Below are positions 1 to 7,470 of a DNA stretch of 64,000 nt, in pieces. The position numbers and the translations under genes were made by a program. This DNA is from Akkermansiaceae bacterium (GTDB lineage Bacteria; Verrucomicrobiota; Verrucomicrobiia; Verrucomicrobiales; Akkermansiaceae), in NCBI GenBank assembly GCA_029253285.1, contig JAQWZU010000141.1, positions 1-64,000 of the forward strand. Direction: 5' to 3'. Below the pieces are notes generated by a model that was given only the letters and a program-made list of their open reading frames with translations, was not told where the DNA came from and did no database searches. Every line of letters starts with the position of its first letter. Position 1 is the stretch's first letter.

Positions 1-837
1 GCGATGGCTCTCGCCCGACGCAAAAACGTCCCGATCGAACCCATCATCATCATGATCGACAGCCCCTCCCTCCACGCCCGCTACGGAGCATGCCAGGCTC
101 TGGCACACGTCAAAACCTCCTCTCCCCAAGCCGTCGCCACCTTGAGAAAACAGCTCAAGCACGAAGACCTCTGGCTCCGCGTCAAAGCCGCCGAAGCCCT
201 CGCGCACATCGGACAACCCGCCATGGGAGTTCTCCCCGAACTCCTCACCATGATCGCCAGAGGTCCAACCAAAGATGATCCCCGCGCCATGGAGCAACGC
301 TACCTCAGCTTCGCCGTCTTCGGAAAACTCCTCAAAAAATCGCTCGACGGCGTGGACGAAACACTCCTCCAGAAAGCCATCGTAGCCGGCCTCCAAAACC
401 AAGACGGTCGCGCCCGGGGAACCATCGGCGGAATCTACCAAAAGCTCTCCTACGAAAAAATCAAACCACTCCTCCCCGCCATTCACGAAGCGATTATCAC
501 CCCTGCACCGAGCGGGATCATGTTCGCCAGCGGCGTACGGGTCTCCGGACTCGAAGTCCTCGCAACACACCGGATCAAAGAGGGCCTTCCACTTTGCCTC
601 GAAGTCATGGAACTCACCAAGTGGGGTAAAAACGGGAGAATCAAGAGATGCCTCGATGCCCTCGAAAAATACGGCCCGGCCGCCAAGTCCCTTTTGCCAA
701 AACTCAAGCAACTCGAGGAAGACCTCTCCTCGCACCGCGAGGCAAAAATGCTCAAAGCGCACACCGAACGAGTTCGTAAAATCATCCAATCGCTCGAGAA
801 GACCACCGACAAAGTCGAACTCCGGAGTATTGAATAA
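1..837 (+). CDS. HEAT-repeat protein, C-terminal part (partial)
   Basis: The reading frame is open at base 1, so this is the C-terminal end of a longer protein; the ATG at 4 is probably internal. The visible 277 residues are alpha-helical and carry HEAT/PBS-lyase-like repeats. Examples are the stretches around residues 25-50 (ARYGACQALAHV) and 55-80 (LWLRVKAAEALAHIG), each with the A-x-x-A-L pattern of paired helices. The last 60 residues are rich in Lys/Glu and probably form a terminal helix. Such repeats act as protein-binding scaffolds, and in Verrucomicrobiota they are often fused behind a secreted or enzymatic N-terminal part that lies outside this window. No catalytic motif is visible, so no function is assigned. 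Confidence 0.7.
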   Translation, partial: AMALARRKNVPIEPIIIMIDSPSLHARYGACQALAHVKTSSPQAVATLRKQLKHEDLWLRVKAAEALAHIGQPAMGVLPELLTMIARGPTKDDPRAMEQRYLSFAVFGKLLKKSLDGVDETLLQKAIVAGLQNQDGRARGTIGGIYQKLSYEKIKPLLPAIHEAIITPAPSGIMFASGVRVSGLEVLATHRIKEGLPLCLEVMELTKWGKNGRIKRCLDALEKYGPAAKSLLPKLKQLEEDLSSHREAKMLKAHTERVRKIIQSLEKTTDKVELRSIE

Positions 838-909
838 GAAGCAGCCACCGTCCCGAGCACCAAACCATTTGCGTATTCTACCCAAACCTGATGAATCCCC
901 CATACTTCC

Positions 910-992
910 AACCACCGAATACACAGAAGACACGGAACTAAGATAGGTTCCTCTTACTCAGGATGCTGTGTCCTGCGCGTTCTCTGTGGTTA
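910..992. repeat. Imperfect inverted repeat, TEYTEDTE-type intergenic element
   Basis: The left arm (910-937, starting AACCACCGAATACACAG) and the reverse complement of the right arm (966-992, starting AACCACAGAGAACGCGC) align over about 28 bases with a few mismatches, so the element can fold into a long imperfect hairpin. Translated on the + strand it gives the string TEYTEDTE, which I recall as a common spurious-ORF product in bacterial genomes with dispersed repeats of this kind. It lies in the 211-bp gap between the HEAT gene and the next gene. It may be a REP-like element or a terminator-like structure. No second copy was found in the window. Confidence 0.5.
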
Positions 993-1048
993 GCCATTAA
1001 CTTCCTTCTTCTTTGACATCATCTCTCTGTTTGCGACGCTCCGGCGTG

Positions 1049-4000
1049 ATGAAAAGAACCCTTTTTCCCGGACTCTTCCTATTAAGCTCCGCACTCTCCC
1101 ATGGTCAGGATGTCCCGCCGACTTCCGTCCCTCTGGAAAAGACGAGAACCTCCCTTCTCTCAAAGGACTCATCGTCACTGGACCACGAAAATCCGGCGAC
1201 CAACTTCCGCCTCTTTTTAAACTACACTTCCCCGAAAAGCTTCACTCTCAGTCTTGGCAGACACCCCATCGAGCTTCCCGCTGGTGATAAGTCCACCGCC
1301 AGCCTCACCTTCGAGCACCTCCCCGATTCCCCCGCCCTCGTCCACCTTTCCACTTCCGGAGATCCCACCGTCCAGCGCATCGAGATTCCCAACACCCTCG
1401 TCTCCGGGGGAGACGTCTCCTTCAAACCCCTCCCGGGCAAAGACTTCCCCATGGACAAGGCCTTCACCTTGATGGCCCGATTTAAAACTACCGCCGCAAA
1501 CGGCACCCTCGCCGCCATCGCTCCCCCCACCGGCAAGTGGGAGGCCGGAGGCAAAACCCTCTTCCTCAAAGGCGGCAAGCTCACTTACGATGTCGGTTGG
1601 GAGGGCGCTATCGGAGGCGGCAAAAAAGTCAACGACGGCAAGGAACACATCGCCGTCCTCTCCGGAACCGAAAAAGGCGGAGTCGCTCTCTACCTCGACG
1701 GACAGGAAATCCAGTCCAACAAAAACCTCACCTCCGAAGACAAATCCGGGCACGTTTTCAAGGTCGGCTCAACCACCCAGGACTTCGCCGGTGATTTCAA
1801 AGACGGCTCTATCGAGCAGATCCTTTTCTGGAAGCGCACTCTATCCAAAGACGAAATCAAGTTGATGGCTCAGAAAAAGGTCGACCAAATCAACACCCCG
1901 GACTTCCACTTAAAAAAGCCCGGCAGGACCCAACCTGCAGCCAAGCGGGAGTTGCTCACCACCTCCACTCACCCGGGCTATCCCACCACAATCTCCGTGA
2001 CCAAAACTCCCGGCCTCACTTTCCACCAGGCTTGGATTCAACCTCTCGAAGTTTCCGACCACAAAGCCCTCGTCGCCGACTGGGGAAAGGACTCCTTCAA
2101 TCGCGGTCAAAAAATCTACCAACAACTCTGCGTCACCTGCCACGGCACCGCCGAAAAAGAAGGCTCCATTCCCATCGCCCTCAAATTTCACGAAGGAAAA
2201 TTCAAGAATGGCAAGGACCCTTACCGCATGTGGCAGACCATCAACAAAGGCTATGGTATGATGATGCCCATGCCGCAGTTTTCCACGCGCCAGAAATACG
2301 ACGTCATCCACTACATCCGCGAAGAATTCCTCGCCAAACACAACAAGGGCGAACTCACCAAAATCGACGACGACTATCTCAACGCTCTTCCCAAAGGCAT
2401 CTCCGGCATCGAGGAAAAAGAGTCCAAGAAAACTCCTCCGCCGTATGACATGATGGACTTCGGAAACTACCTTTTCTGGACCTACCAAATTGAACCCGGC
2501 CCGCTCAATGAGGACGTCAATATCGCCCAGAAAGGTCTCGCCATTCGTCTCGATGACGGACTCGGCGGCATTTCGAAAGGAAGCTCGTGGGCCATTTACG
2601 ATCACGACACCATGCGCCTCGCCGCCATCTACACCGGCGACAAGTTCGTCGACTGGAAGGGCATCGCCTTCGACGGCTCACACGGAACACACACCTCCAT
2701 TGCCGGAGAACGCATCCTCGTTAACCCTGACCGCCCCGGCTGGGCCCATCCAAAAACAGGCTCATGGGATCCCGTTCGGGTCAAAGGGAAAGACGGACGT
2801 CTCTTCGGACCACTACCGAAGGACTGGGTTTCCTTCGAAGGTTTGAAAATCACCGAAAATGGTCCCTTGCTTTCCTATAAAGTCGGCAACATCGACGTGA
2901 AGGAACAGATCTCAAAACGGTCACAGGGAGACTTCCGAAGAATCATCTGGGCAGGTCCGGGAAATGGATCAATCAAGGTCAGGCTCGCAAAGCACGATGG
3001 ACCTTCCCCCGATCCCGAACTCACTGTTGAGGATGGCGCCCTGTGCCACGAAATCAAACTCACCGACGAAACCGTCGGAGTTTCCTATTGGATTCAGTCC
3101 GATGGCAAGGTCTCCATTGAACCTGTTCCCGGTGACCCGGTGCTTCGTGATTCGGTCGTCAAGAAATCCCCCGTCACCGTCACGACCCAAATCCAACGCG
3201 GAGACGAATCCGGCCCCTTCGCCGTCGACGTTCTCACCGTTCCCAATCGCAACATCAATCCACACAGCTCCTGGATGCGCACCAGCGGCTTTGACTTCTA
3301 CCCCGATGGAAAACGCGCCGCCGTTTGCACCTGGATGGGCGACGTCTGGATTGTCGAAGGCATTGATCAACTCGAAGGCAAGCTTACCTGGAAACGCATT
3401 TGCTCGGGGCTCTTCCAGCCACTTGGTCTCAAGATCGTGAACGAAAAAATCCACGTCACCTGCCGCGATCAACTCGCAAGACTTCACGATATCAATGGCG
3501 ACGAGATGATCGACATCATCGAGTGCCTCAACAACGACCACCAGGTCACCGAGCACTTCCACGAATTCGCGATGGGGCTGCAAACTGACGAGGCCGGAAA
3601 TTTCTACTACGCCAAGTCCGCCCGCCACGCCAAGGACTCACTCGTTCCTCATCACGGCACCCTCTTACGAATCTCACCTGACGGCTCCAAAACCGACATC
3701 CTCGCCACCGGATTCCGCGCCGCCAATGGCGTCTGCCTCAACCCCGACGGGACTTTTATCGTCACCGACCAGGAAGGCCATTGGAATCCCAAAAACCGTA
3801 TTAACTGGGTCAACGGCGACGGACCAACTGAATTCTTTGGCAACGTCTACGGCTACTCCCCCGTCACCGACACCAGCGACACCGCGATGTCGAATCCTCT
3901 TTGCTGGATCACCAACGCCTTCGACCGCTCGCCCTCCGAACTCCTCTGGGTTCCCAAGAACGCCAAGTGGGGATCGCTCAACGGCCAACTTCTCAACCTC

Positions 4001-4546
4001 AGTTACGGCTACGGGAAGATCTTCGTCGTTCCACACGAAACCATCGGCAAGCAACGTCAGGGCGGCATGTGCGAACTTCCCCTCGAGAAATTCCCAACCG
4101 GCATCATGCGCGGCCGCTTCCACCCCGGCGACGGACAACTCTACGGCTGCGGCATGTTCGCCTGGGCCGGCACCCAACGGCAGGCCGGAGGCTTCTACCG
4201 CATCCGCAAAACAAAACAGCCCGCCAACCTCCCCACCAAAATCGAGGCCACAAAATCAGGCGTCGCCCTGACCCTCTCCGACCCCATCGATTCCACCTCC
4301 GTGAAACCCGAAAACTTCACGATCAAAGCCTGGGACCTCAAGCGCACCAAAAGCTACGGCTCGAAACACTACAACGAACGTGAATTAAAAGTCACCGCCG
4401 CCAAGCTCTCCGGAAACAAGCTCAGCCTCGCCATCGCCGAACTCCAACCCACCTGGGGCATGTCCATCGAAATGAGACTCACCGACTCAAAGGGCGAAAA
4501 AATCAAACGTCTCATCCACAACTCCATCTTCGAGCTGGAAAAGTAA
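1049..4546 (+). CDS. Secreted LamG / cytochrome c / DUF6797-type protein
   Basis: This is an exported protein of about 1165 residues. I chose the ATG at 1049 over 1013 because it begins a normal signal peptide (MKRTLFPGLFLLSSALSHG). Domains in order are a LamG/concanavalin-like region (about 95-280), a c-type cytochrome domain with one haem site CVTCH at residues 361-365 followed by the Met-rich segment MMMPMP (a likely axial ligand), and a long beta-rich C-terminal half resembling the DUF6797/propeller proteins of Planctomycetes and Verrucomicrobiota. The C-terminal half contains NPDG- and DINGDE-type turns. The family is poorly characterised; a periplasmic redox role linked to polysaccharide breakdown is an inference. 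It stands alone between the inverted repeat and a convergent gene. Confidence 0.7.
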   Translation: MKRTLFPGLFLLSSALSHGQDVPPTSVPLEKTRTSLLSKDSSSLDHENPATNFRLFLNYTSPKSFTLSLGRHPIELPAGDKSTASLTFEHLPDSPALVHLSTSGDPTVQRIEIPNTLVSGGDVSFKPLPGKDFPMDKAFTLMARFKTTAANGTLAAIAPPTGKWEAGGKTLFLKGGKLTYDVGWEGAIGGGKKVNDGKEHIAVLSGTEKGGVALYLDGQEIQSNKNLTSEDKSGHVFKVGSTTQDFAGDFKDGSIEQILFWKRTLSKDEIKLMAQKKVDQINTPDFHLKKPGRTQPAAKRELLTTSTHPGYPTTISVTKTPGLTFHQAWIQPLEVSDHKALVADWGKDSFNRGQKIYQQLCVTCHGTAEKEGSIPIALKFHEGKFKNGKDPYRMWQTINKGYGMMMPMPQFSTRQKYDVIHYIREEFLAKHNKGELTKIDDDYLNALPKGISGIEEKESKKTPPPYDMMDFGNYLFWTYQIEPGPLNEDVNIAQKGLAIRLDDGLGGISKGSSWAIYDHDTMRLAAIYTGDKFVDWKGIAFDGSHGTHTSIAGERILVNPDRPGWAHPKTGSWDPVRVKGKDGRLFGPLPKDWVSFEGLKITENGPLLSYKVGNIDVKEQISKRSQGDFRRIIWAGPGNGSIKVRLAKHDGPSPDPELTVEDGALCHEIKLTDETVGVSYWIQSDGKVSIEPVPGDPVLRDSVVKKSPVTVTTQIQRGDESGPFAVDVLTVPNRNINPHSSWMRTSGFDFYPDGKRAAVCTWMGDVWIVEGIDQLEGKLTWKRICSGLFQPLGLKIVNEKIHVTCRDQLARLHDINGDEMIDIIECLNNDHQVTEHFHEFAMGLQTDEAGNFYYAKSARHAKDSLVPHHGTLLRISPDGSKTDILATGFRAANGVCLNPDGTFIVTDQEGHWNPKNRINWVNGDGPTEFFGNVYGYSPVTDTSDTAMSNPLCWITNAFDRSPSELLWVPKNAKWGSLNGQLLNLSYGYGKIFVVPHETIGKQRQGGMCELPLEKFPTGIMRGRFHPGDGQLYGCGMFAWAGTQRQAGGFYRIRKTKQPANLPTKIEATKSGVALTLSDPIDSTSVKPENFTIKAWDLKRTKSYGSKHYNERELKVTAAKLSGNKLSLAIAELQPTWGMSIEMRLTDSKGEKIKRLIHNSIFELEK

Positions 4547-4605
4547 GGCCCCTCTATGACTTGCCGATAGCCGCCCGACAGCGACTCAACTCAAAACCAA
4601 TGAGT

Positions 4606-5913
4606 CTAACTCAGGTCCACCGCTTCGACTTCCGTAGTGTATCGTTTGACCCCATTCATATCGACCCAAATTGCGACCAACTTTTCTTTTGTTGCATCGA
4701 CTTTTAGAAATACATTTTTTGCGGTCTCACTCCACTTACGATCAGGATGCTTTACATCAAGAGAGGGGATGATTTTGTCATGCATTGGCGAGATCACATA
4801 TTCATGTAAGGGGTAGCCCAAAGAAGCAGAACCATAGTCATGGTGACGGCAGACGTGAATATCGCCGGAAACCAGCATGACTCCCGGGATCTTTTCTTGT
4901 TTAATGAACTTGAAGAGCGCCTCGCGTTCAGCTGCATAGGTTTCCCAGTGGTCCTTCTCGGCATTTCCCTTGGGATACCACACCATGCCGCCACACAGCA
5001 TTTTGAATGGAGCGTCGGACGCTCTTAGCGATTTTTTGAGCCATTCCCACTGCATTGCACCCAGACATGTCCTCTGCGAAGGATCCGCGAAAGATTGAGC
5101 CGTTTGTGAAAACCATCGGTCATCCAGCAACCAAACCTCAACTGGACCCCGACGAAAATTTGTATAAATCCCCTCCTCATTTTCGCCGTAGCTCGCCAAG
5201 GCGCTATATTCAACAAACGCCTTACGAATATCTCGCTTCTTAGGCATCAGGCCATCGGAATCATTCTTCCCGAAATCATGATCATCCCATGTTCCCCAAA
5301 ACGGGATCTTTTTCTCCAATTCGACCAAGCCTGGCAAAGTCGACCAAAACGCACGGCGTCTGGCCCGGTTTTTCGCGAGATCATTTGAATCAATGTATGG
5401 GCTGTCTCCAAGAAGGCAGAAACCCTCAATTTTTTCAGCGGAAATCTGACCCCATATTTTATCAAATTTATCGCTCGAAACACACGATCCCATTCCCAGA
5501 ACCACACGCTCAATGTCCTTTGTTTTTGGTGGTGTGCGGGCAGAAAAAACAGCCCCTTCGAATAGCGGCTTTCCTTTTGAGTCCAAAAACTTACCGGTAT
5601 AGGCGGTGTCTGGCTCTAAATCTGAGACTTCAAACTGAACACATAAATCATTCTCCATTTCTGCTACCCCATGCAATCGGGCAGCCTCTTGACTGTCACC
5701 ACCGGTCACAATCAACTCAACTTTCCCTTCACGAGAGGCGCGCACAAATGTGAAAATTCGATTCTCATCAATATGTCCGAGAACCGGACCAACCCCTTTT
5801 TTATCAGCTTCCTCGCCAAGTATATTTCCCGCCGCCATCACTCCAATTGATGTCAATGCTGTCGTCCGAGCGAAGTTCCGGCGTGTCATCAGCTTCTGGT
5901 TTGTATTTTTCAT
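4606..5913 (-). CDS. PhoD-like metallophosphatase, Tat-exported
   Basis: This 435-residue protein belongs to the alkaline phosphatase D/PhoD-like metallophosphatase family, periplasmic enzymes that cleave phosphomono- or diesters. I chose the start at 5913 because MKNTNQKLMTRRNFARTTAL forms a twin-arginine signal; an ORF extension to 5970 would run into the attC-like site. Metal-binding motifs are in the family order: GDSPYID, WGTWDDHDFGKND, and the C-terminal SGDIHVCRHHD. Length fits the family. It lies immediately downstream of the cassette array in the same orientation and is convergent with the preceding gene. It could be the chromosomal anchor gene or a further captured gene; no attC-like site was found after its stop, so the former is favoured. 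Confidence 0.8.
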   Translation of the reverse strand: MKNTNQKLMTRRNFARTTALTSIGVMAAGNILGEEADKKGVGPVLGHIDENRIFTFVRASREGKVELIVTGGDSQEAARLHGVAEMENDLCVQFEVSDLEPDTAYTGKFLDSKGKPLFEGAVFSARTPPKTKDIERVVLGMGSCVSSDKFDKIWGQISAEKIEGFCLLGDSPYIDSNDLAKNRARRRAFWSTLPGLVELEKKIPFWGTWDDHDFGKNDSDGLMPKKRDIRKAFVEYSALASYGENEEGIYTNFRRGPVEVWLLDDRWFSQTAQSFADPSQRTCLGAMQWEWLKKSLRASDAPFKMLCGGMVWYPKGNAEKDHWETYAAEREALFKFIKQEKIPGVMLVSGDIHVCRHHDYGSASLGYPLHEYVISPMHDKIIPSLDVKHPDRKWSETAKNVFLKVDATKEKLVAIWVDMNGVKRYTTEVEAVDLS

Positions 5914-5937
5914 AAATTGTTGATGGTGCATGAATCT

Positions 5938-5999
5938 GCAGAACGCAAAGAGTAGCCGACGCCCAGACACAGCCTGTTGGTCGTAACGCCTTGTTCGGC
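5938..5999 (-). repeat. attC-like integron recombination site (short)
   Basis: On the minus strand the site begins with GCCGAAC (5999-5993) followed by AAGGCGTTACGACC, which is the usual look of the R'' and L'' parts of an integron attC. It ends with GTTCTGC (5944-5938), complementary to the start at six of seven positions. The 62 bases between these ends pair imperfectly (GAAC..AA.G..GT pattern in both arms), and the size is in the normal attC range. It follows the 64-residue gene in the same orientation, as expected for a cassette. The right-hand core is less well conserved than in the longer site at 6342-6469. Confidence 0.55.
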
Positions 6000-6064
6000 A
6001 TCTCGCTTATCGGAGAGGTCGATCGACACGACCAGCATTTGTCAGGGAGCTCATACTGATCGCT

Positions 6065-6259
6065 TCAACCCTTTTCTAAAATAACGATAGAGACAGATTG
6101 GAGTCCATGTCCCGTCCCGCTCATTGGAATGGAATTCTCTACTTTCCAACCCTCATCTAGATACTGATTTAGTTCATTGAGCGCATTTTCAGAAGCTTGC
6201 TCCTTTTTCCTTCCAGTAAGTGCATTGACATCCAGCGCGACTATAATTGCTTTTCTCAT
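6065..6259 (-). CDS. Small cassette-encoded protein, DUF4177-like
   Basis: This is a 64-residue protein starting MRKAIIVALDVNAL. I preferred the ATG at 6259 over 6301 because the upstream part (PPQNREP) looks untranslated. The core LNELNQYLDEGWKVENSIPM followed by a beta-strand VSIVILEKG resembles DUF4177-type proteins, about 60 residues long with an 'L-N-x-L...EGW-V' helix-strand arrangement. The biochemical function of that family is unknown. It is the only ORF between two attC-like sites, so it is most simply read as the gene of a mobile cassette. It has no signal peptide or membrane segment. A weak purine-rich stretch precedes the start. Confidence 0.55.
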   Translation of the reverse strand: MRKAIIVALDVNALTGRKKEQASENALNELNQYLDEGWKVENSIPMSGTGHGLQSVSIVILEKG

Positions 6260-6341
6260 GGGTTCTCTGTTTTGTGGTGGCCGCGACGATAATCGTCTCA
6301 ACTCTCGTTTTGTAGACTACAAAATTAGGAATGTTTTCTAA

Positions 6342-6469
6342 GCCGAACGTTTGAGCGCTAGCACCCGCTGCCGGGAGCGCCAGGTGGCAACACGGTTAAG
6401 TGTCCAAATAGAGAGTGGCATGTCAACTCACGGCGAGGTAGCGGGTTGTCCAGCCGCATCTTGTTCGGC
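6342..6469 (-). repeat. attC-like integron recombination site (long)
   Basis: The 128-base element is bounded by perfectly complementary 7-mers, GCCGAAC and GTTCGGC, the consensus form of the attC outer core sites. Inside them the two arms pair again: GATGCGGCTGGACAACCCGC on the minus-strand 5' arm matches GAGCGCTAGCACCCGCTGCC on the other arm, with single unpaired bases on one side only, as in the extrahelical bases of attC. The long central part is poorly paired, as in VCR-length sites. It lies 27 bp after the stop of the 213-residue gene, in the same orientation. Confidence 0.7.
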
Positions 6470-6496
6470 AGCCTTCAAAAGGGCGATTCCGAGAAC

Positions 6497-7138
6497 TTAA
6501 CGATCCCATTCACAAGGAACGCTAAACCACTCTGACAGAGTCTCGCTCAACCAGACGACAGTTTCACGGCTGGGGGTCTTAGAGTCCAAGATGTATTTCT
6601 TTCGACCCACCACCCAAAGAGTATACCAACTCGATCTACCGCTACCACTCGAGCTGCTAACTCGCTTGATGTGCATACGCAAACACTGGATGTCATCCGC
6701 CCTGATGAAGCTACTGCTGGAGAAAGACAAAAACCGCTTCTTGATCTCAAGCCCCTGCTTGGAGGCTGTGAAGAAGGTGGATCCGAACAAGTTCCACAAT
6801 ATCAGGCGTCCAAAATAGACAAGGAAGAAAAGCCCAATCAATAATGCCCCCGTCACCACGAATCCAGCCTGCTCGAAGGGACGTTCGAAAAGGATAGGCC
6901 AGCCCCGTATCCCGAAATACAAGGGCACCCCGCTGAAAACACCTGCGAAGATGGAGATCGCAATCGCGCCAAATATTCGGGATCCCATATCCTGCGGGCC
7001 GTAGGAAATGATGTGTGAGTCAGGCTTCAAGGATGGAAGTAGCTGAATGGAGTCCGAAATTTTCTGCGGAGCGGCAACACTCTTGGTCGGAAATCCTGAC
7101 GGAGGGTTCTCTTCCTGCGTATGATCTATCCTAGTCAT
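6497..7138 (-). CDS. Cassette-encoded two-TM membrane protein, unknown function
   Basis: This 213-residue protein has a hydrophilic N-terminus (about 50 residues), two transmembrane segments (IFGAIAISIFAGVFSGV and VTGALLIGLFFLVYFGRL) and a soluble C-terminal part. The C-terminal part contains FFTASKQGLEIKKRF and a stretch of serines, resembling small bacterial PH-like domains seen in membrane proteins of unknown role. I do not recognise a specific family. The stop at 6497 is followed 27 bp later by an attC-like site in the same direction. The start lies 20 bp after the GTTCGGC core at 7164-7158, so the gene fills one cassette completely. Confidence 0.6.
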   Translation of the reverse strand: MTRIDHTQEENPPSGFPTKSVAAPQKISDSIQLLPSLKPDSHIISYGPQDMGSRIFGAIAISIFAGVFSGVPLYFGIRGWPILFERPFEQAGFVVTGALLIGLFFLVYFGRLILWNLFGSTFFTASKQGLEIKKRFLSFSSSSFIRADDIQCLRMHIKRVSSSSGSGRSSWYTLWVVGRKKYILDSKTPSRETVVWLSETLSEWFSVPCEWDR

Positions 7139-7470
7139 TTTAGCGATTACCTTTCATGCCGAACACTTAAATTAGTAGCACGGTCGGAGCAACTCCTCGT
7201 CATTTCCCGTTCACCTGAGTTAAGGTGATCTTCATTTTTTTGTCTATCAGTAACTTCCTCCATCGTTTTTCCACACTCTTGATATTCACCCGAACCCAAG
7301 CGGCCTTAATCGCTCCACGACGGCGAGTATCGCTTAAACCTTATTTTTTTAGCTGAAATACCTAATTATTCCCAACTCCCTCCTACCTCAATTTCTGCGC
7401 CCTTCCCCACCATGAAAGACACCCCGTTTTTCGGTGGTATCAAGGACGACTTAAACCGTCACCGGCCTCA
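7139..7470. other. Divergent intergenic region
   Basis: These 332 bases separate the cassette array from the DUF1592 gene. The left end holds the core-like GTTCGGC (minus strand, 7164-7158) that marks the start of the first cassette. The rest is more AT-rich than the neighbouring genes and carries runs of T at 7234-7241 and 7343-7350. I see no complete attC, no ORF with coding character (a 96-residue + strand frame from 7412 overlaps the DUF1592 gene in another phase and is a shadow), and no convincing -35/-10 pair. Confidence 0.4.

Larger units (their letters stand above)
5944..7163 (-). mobile_element. Two-cassette integron-like array without integrase (CALIN-like)
   Basis: Read on the minus strand, the segment is two units, each of one ORF followed by an attC-like site: cassette 1 (about 7163-6348, a 213-residue membrane protein) and cassette 2 (about 6347-5944, a 64-residue protein). 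The three boundaries carry GTTCGGC at 7164-7158, GTTCGGC at 6348-6342, and GTTCTGC at 5944-5938, where an integron integrase would cut between G and TT. No tyrosine recombinase gene and no complete attC upstream of 7164 were found, so this is either a cluster of attC sites lacking an integrase or the tail of an array. Boundaries are inferred from the core sites. Confidence 0.55.

Noticed and set aside
4583-4606. Inverted repeat GACTCA...TGAGTC between the convergent genes
   Set aside because: The 6-bp stem has a long loop and no T-run, so it is not a convincing terminator; it also overlaps the phosphatase stop.
4604-4610. GTCTAAC (RYYYAAC) at the end of the PhoD-like gene as a further attC
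   Set aside because: No partner core or folded arm was found within 150 bp, so it is not enough for a cassette boundary.
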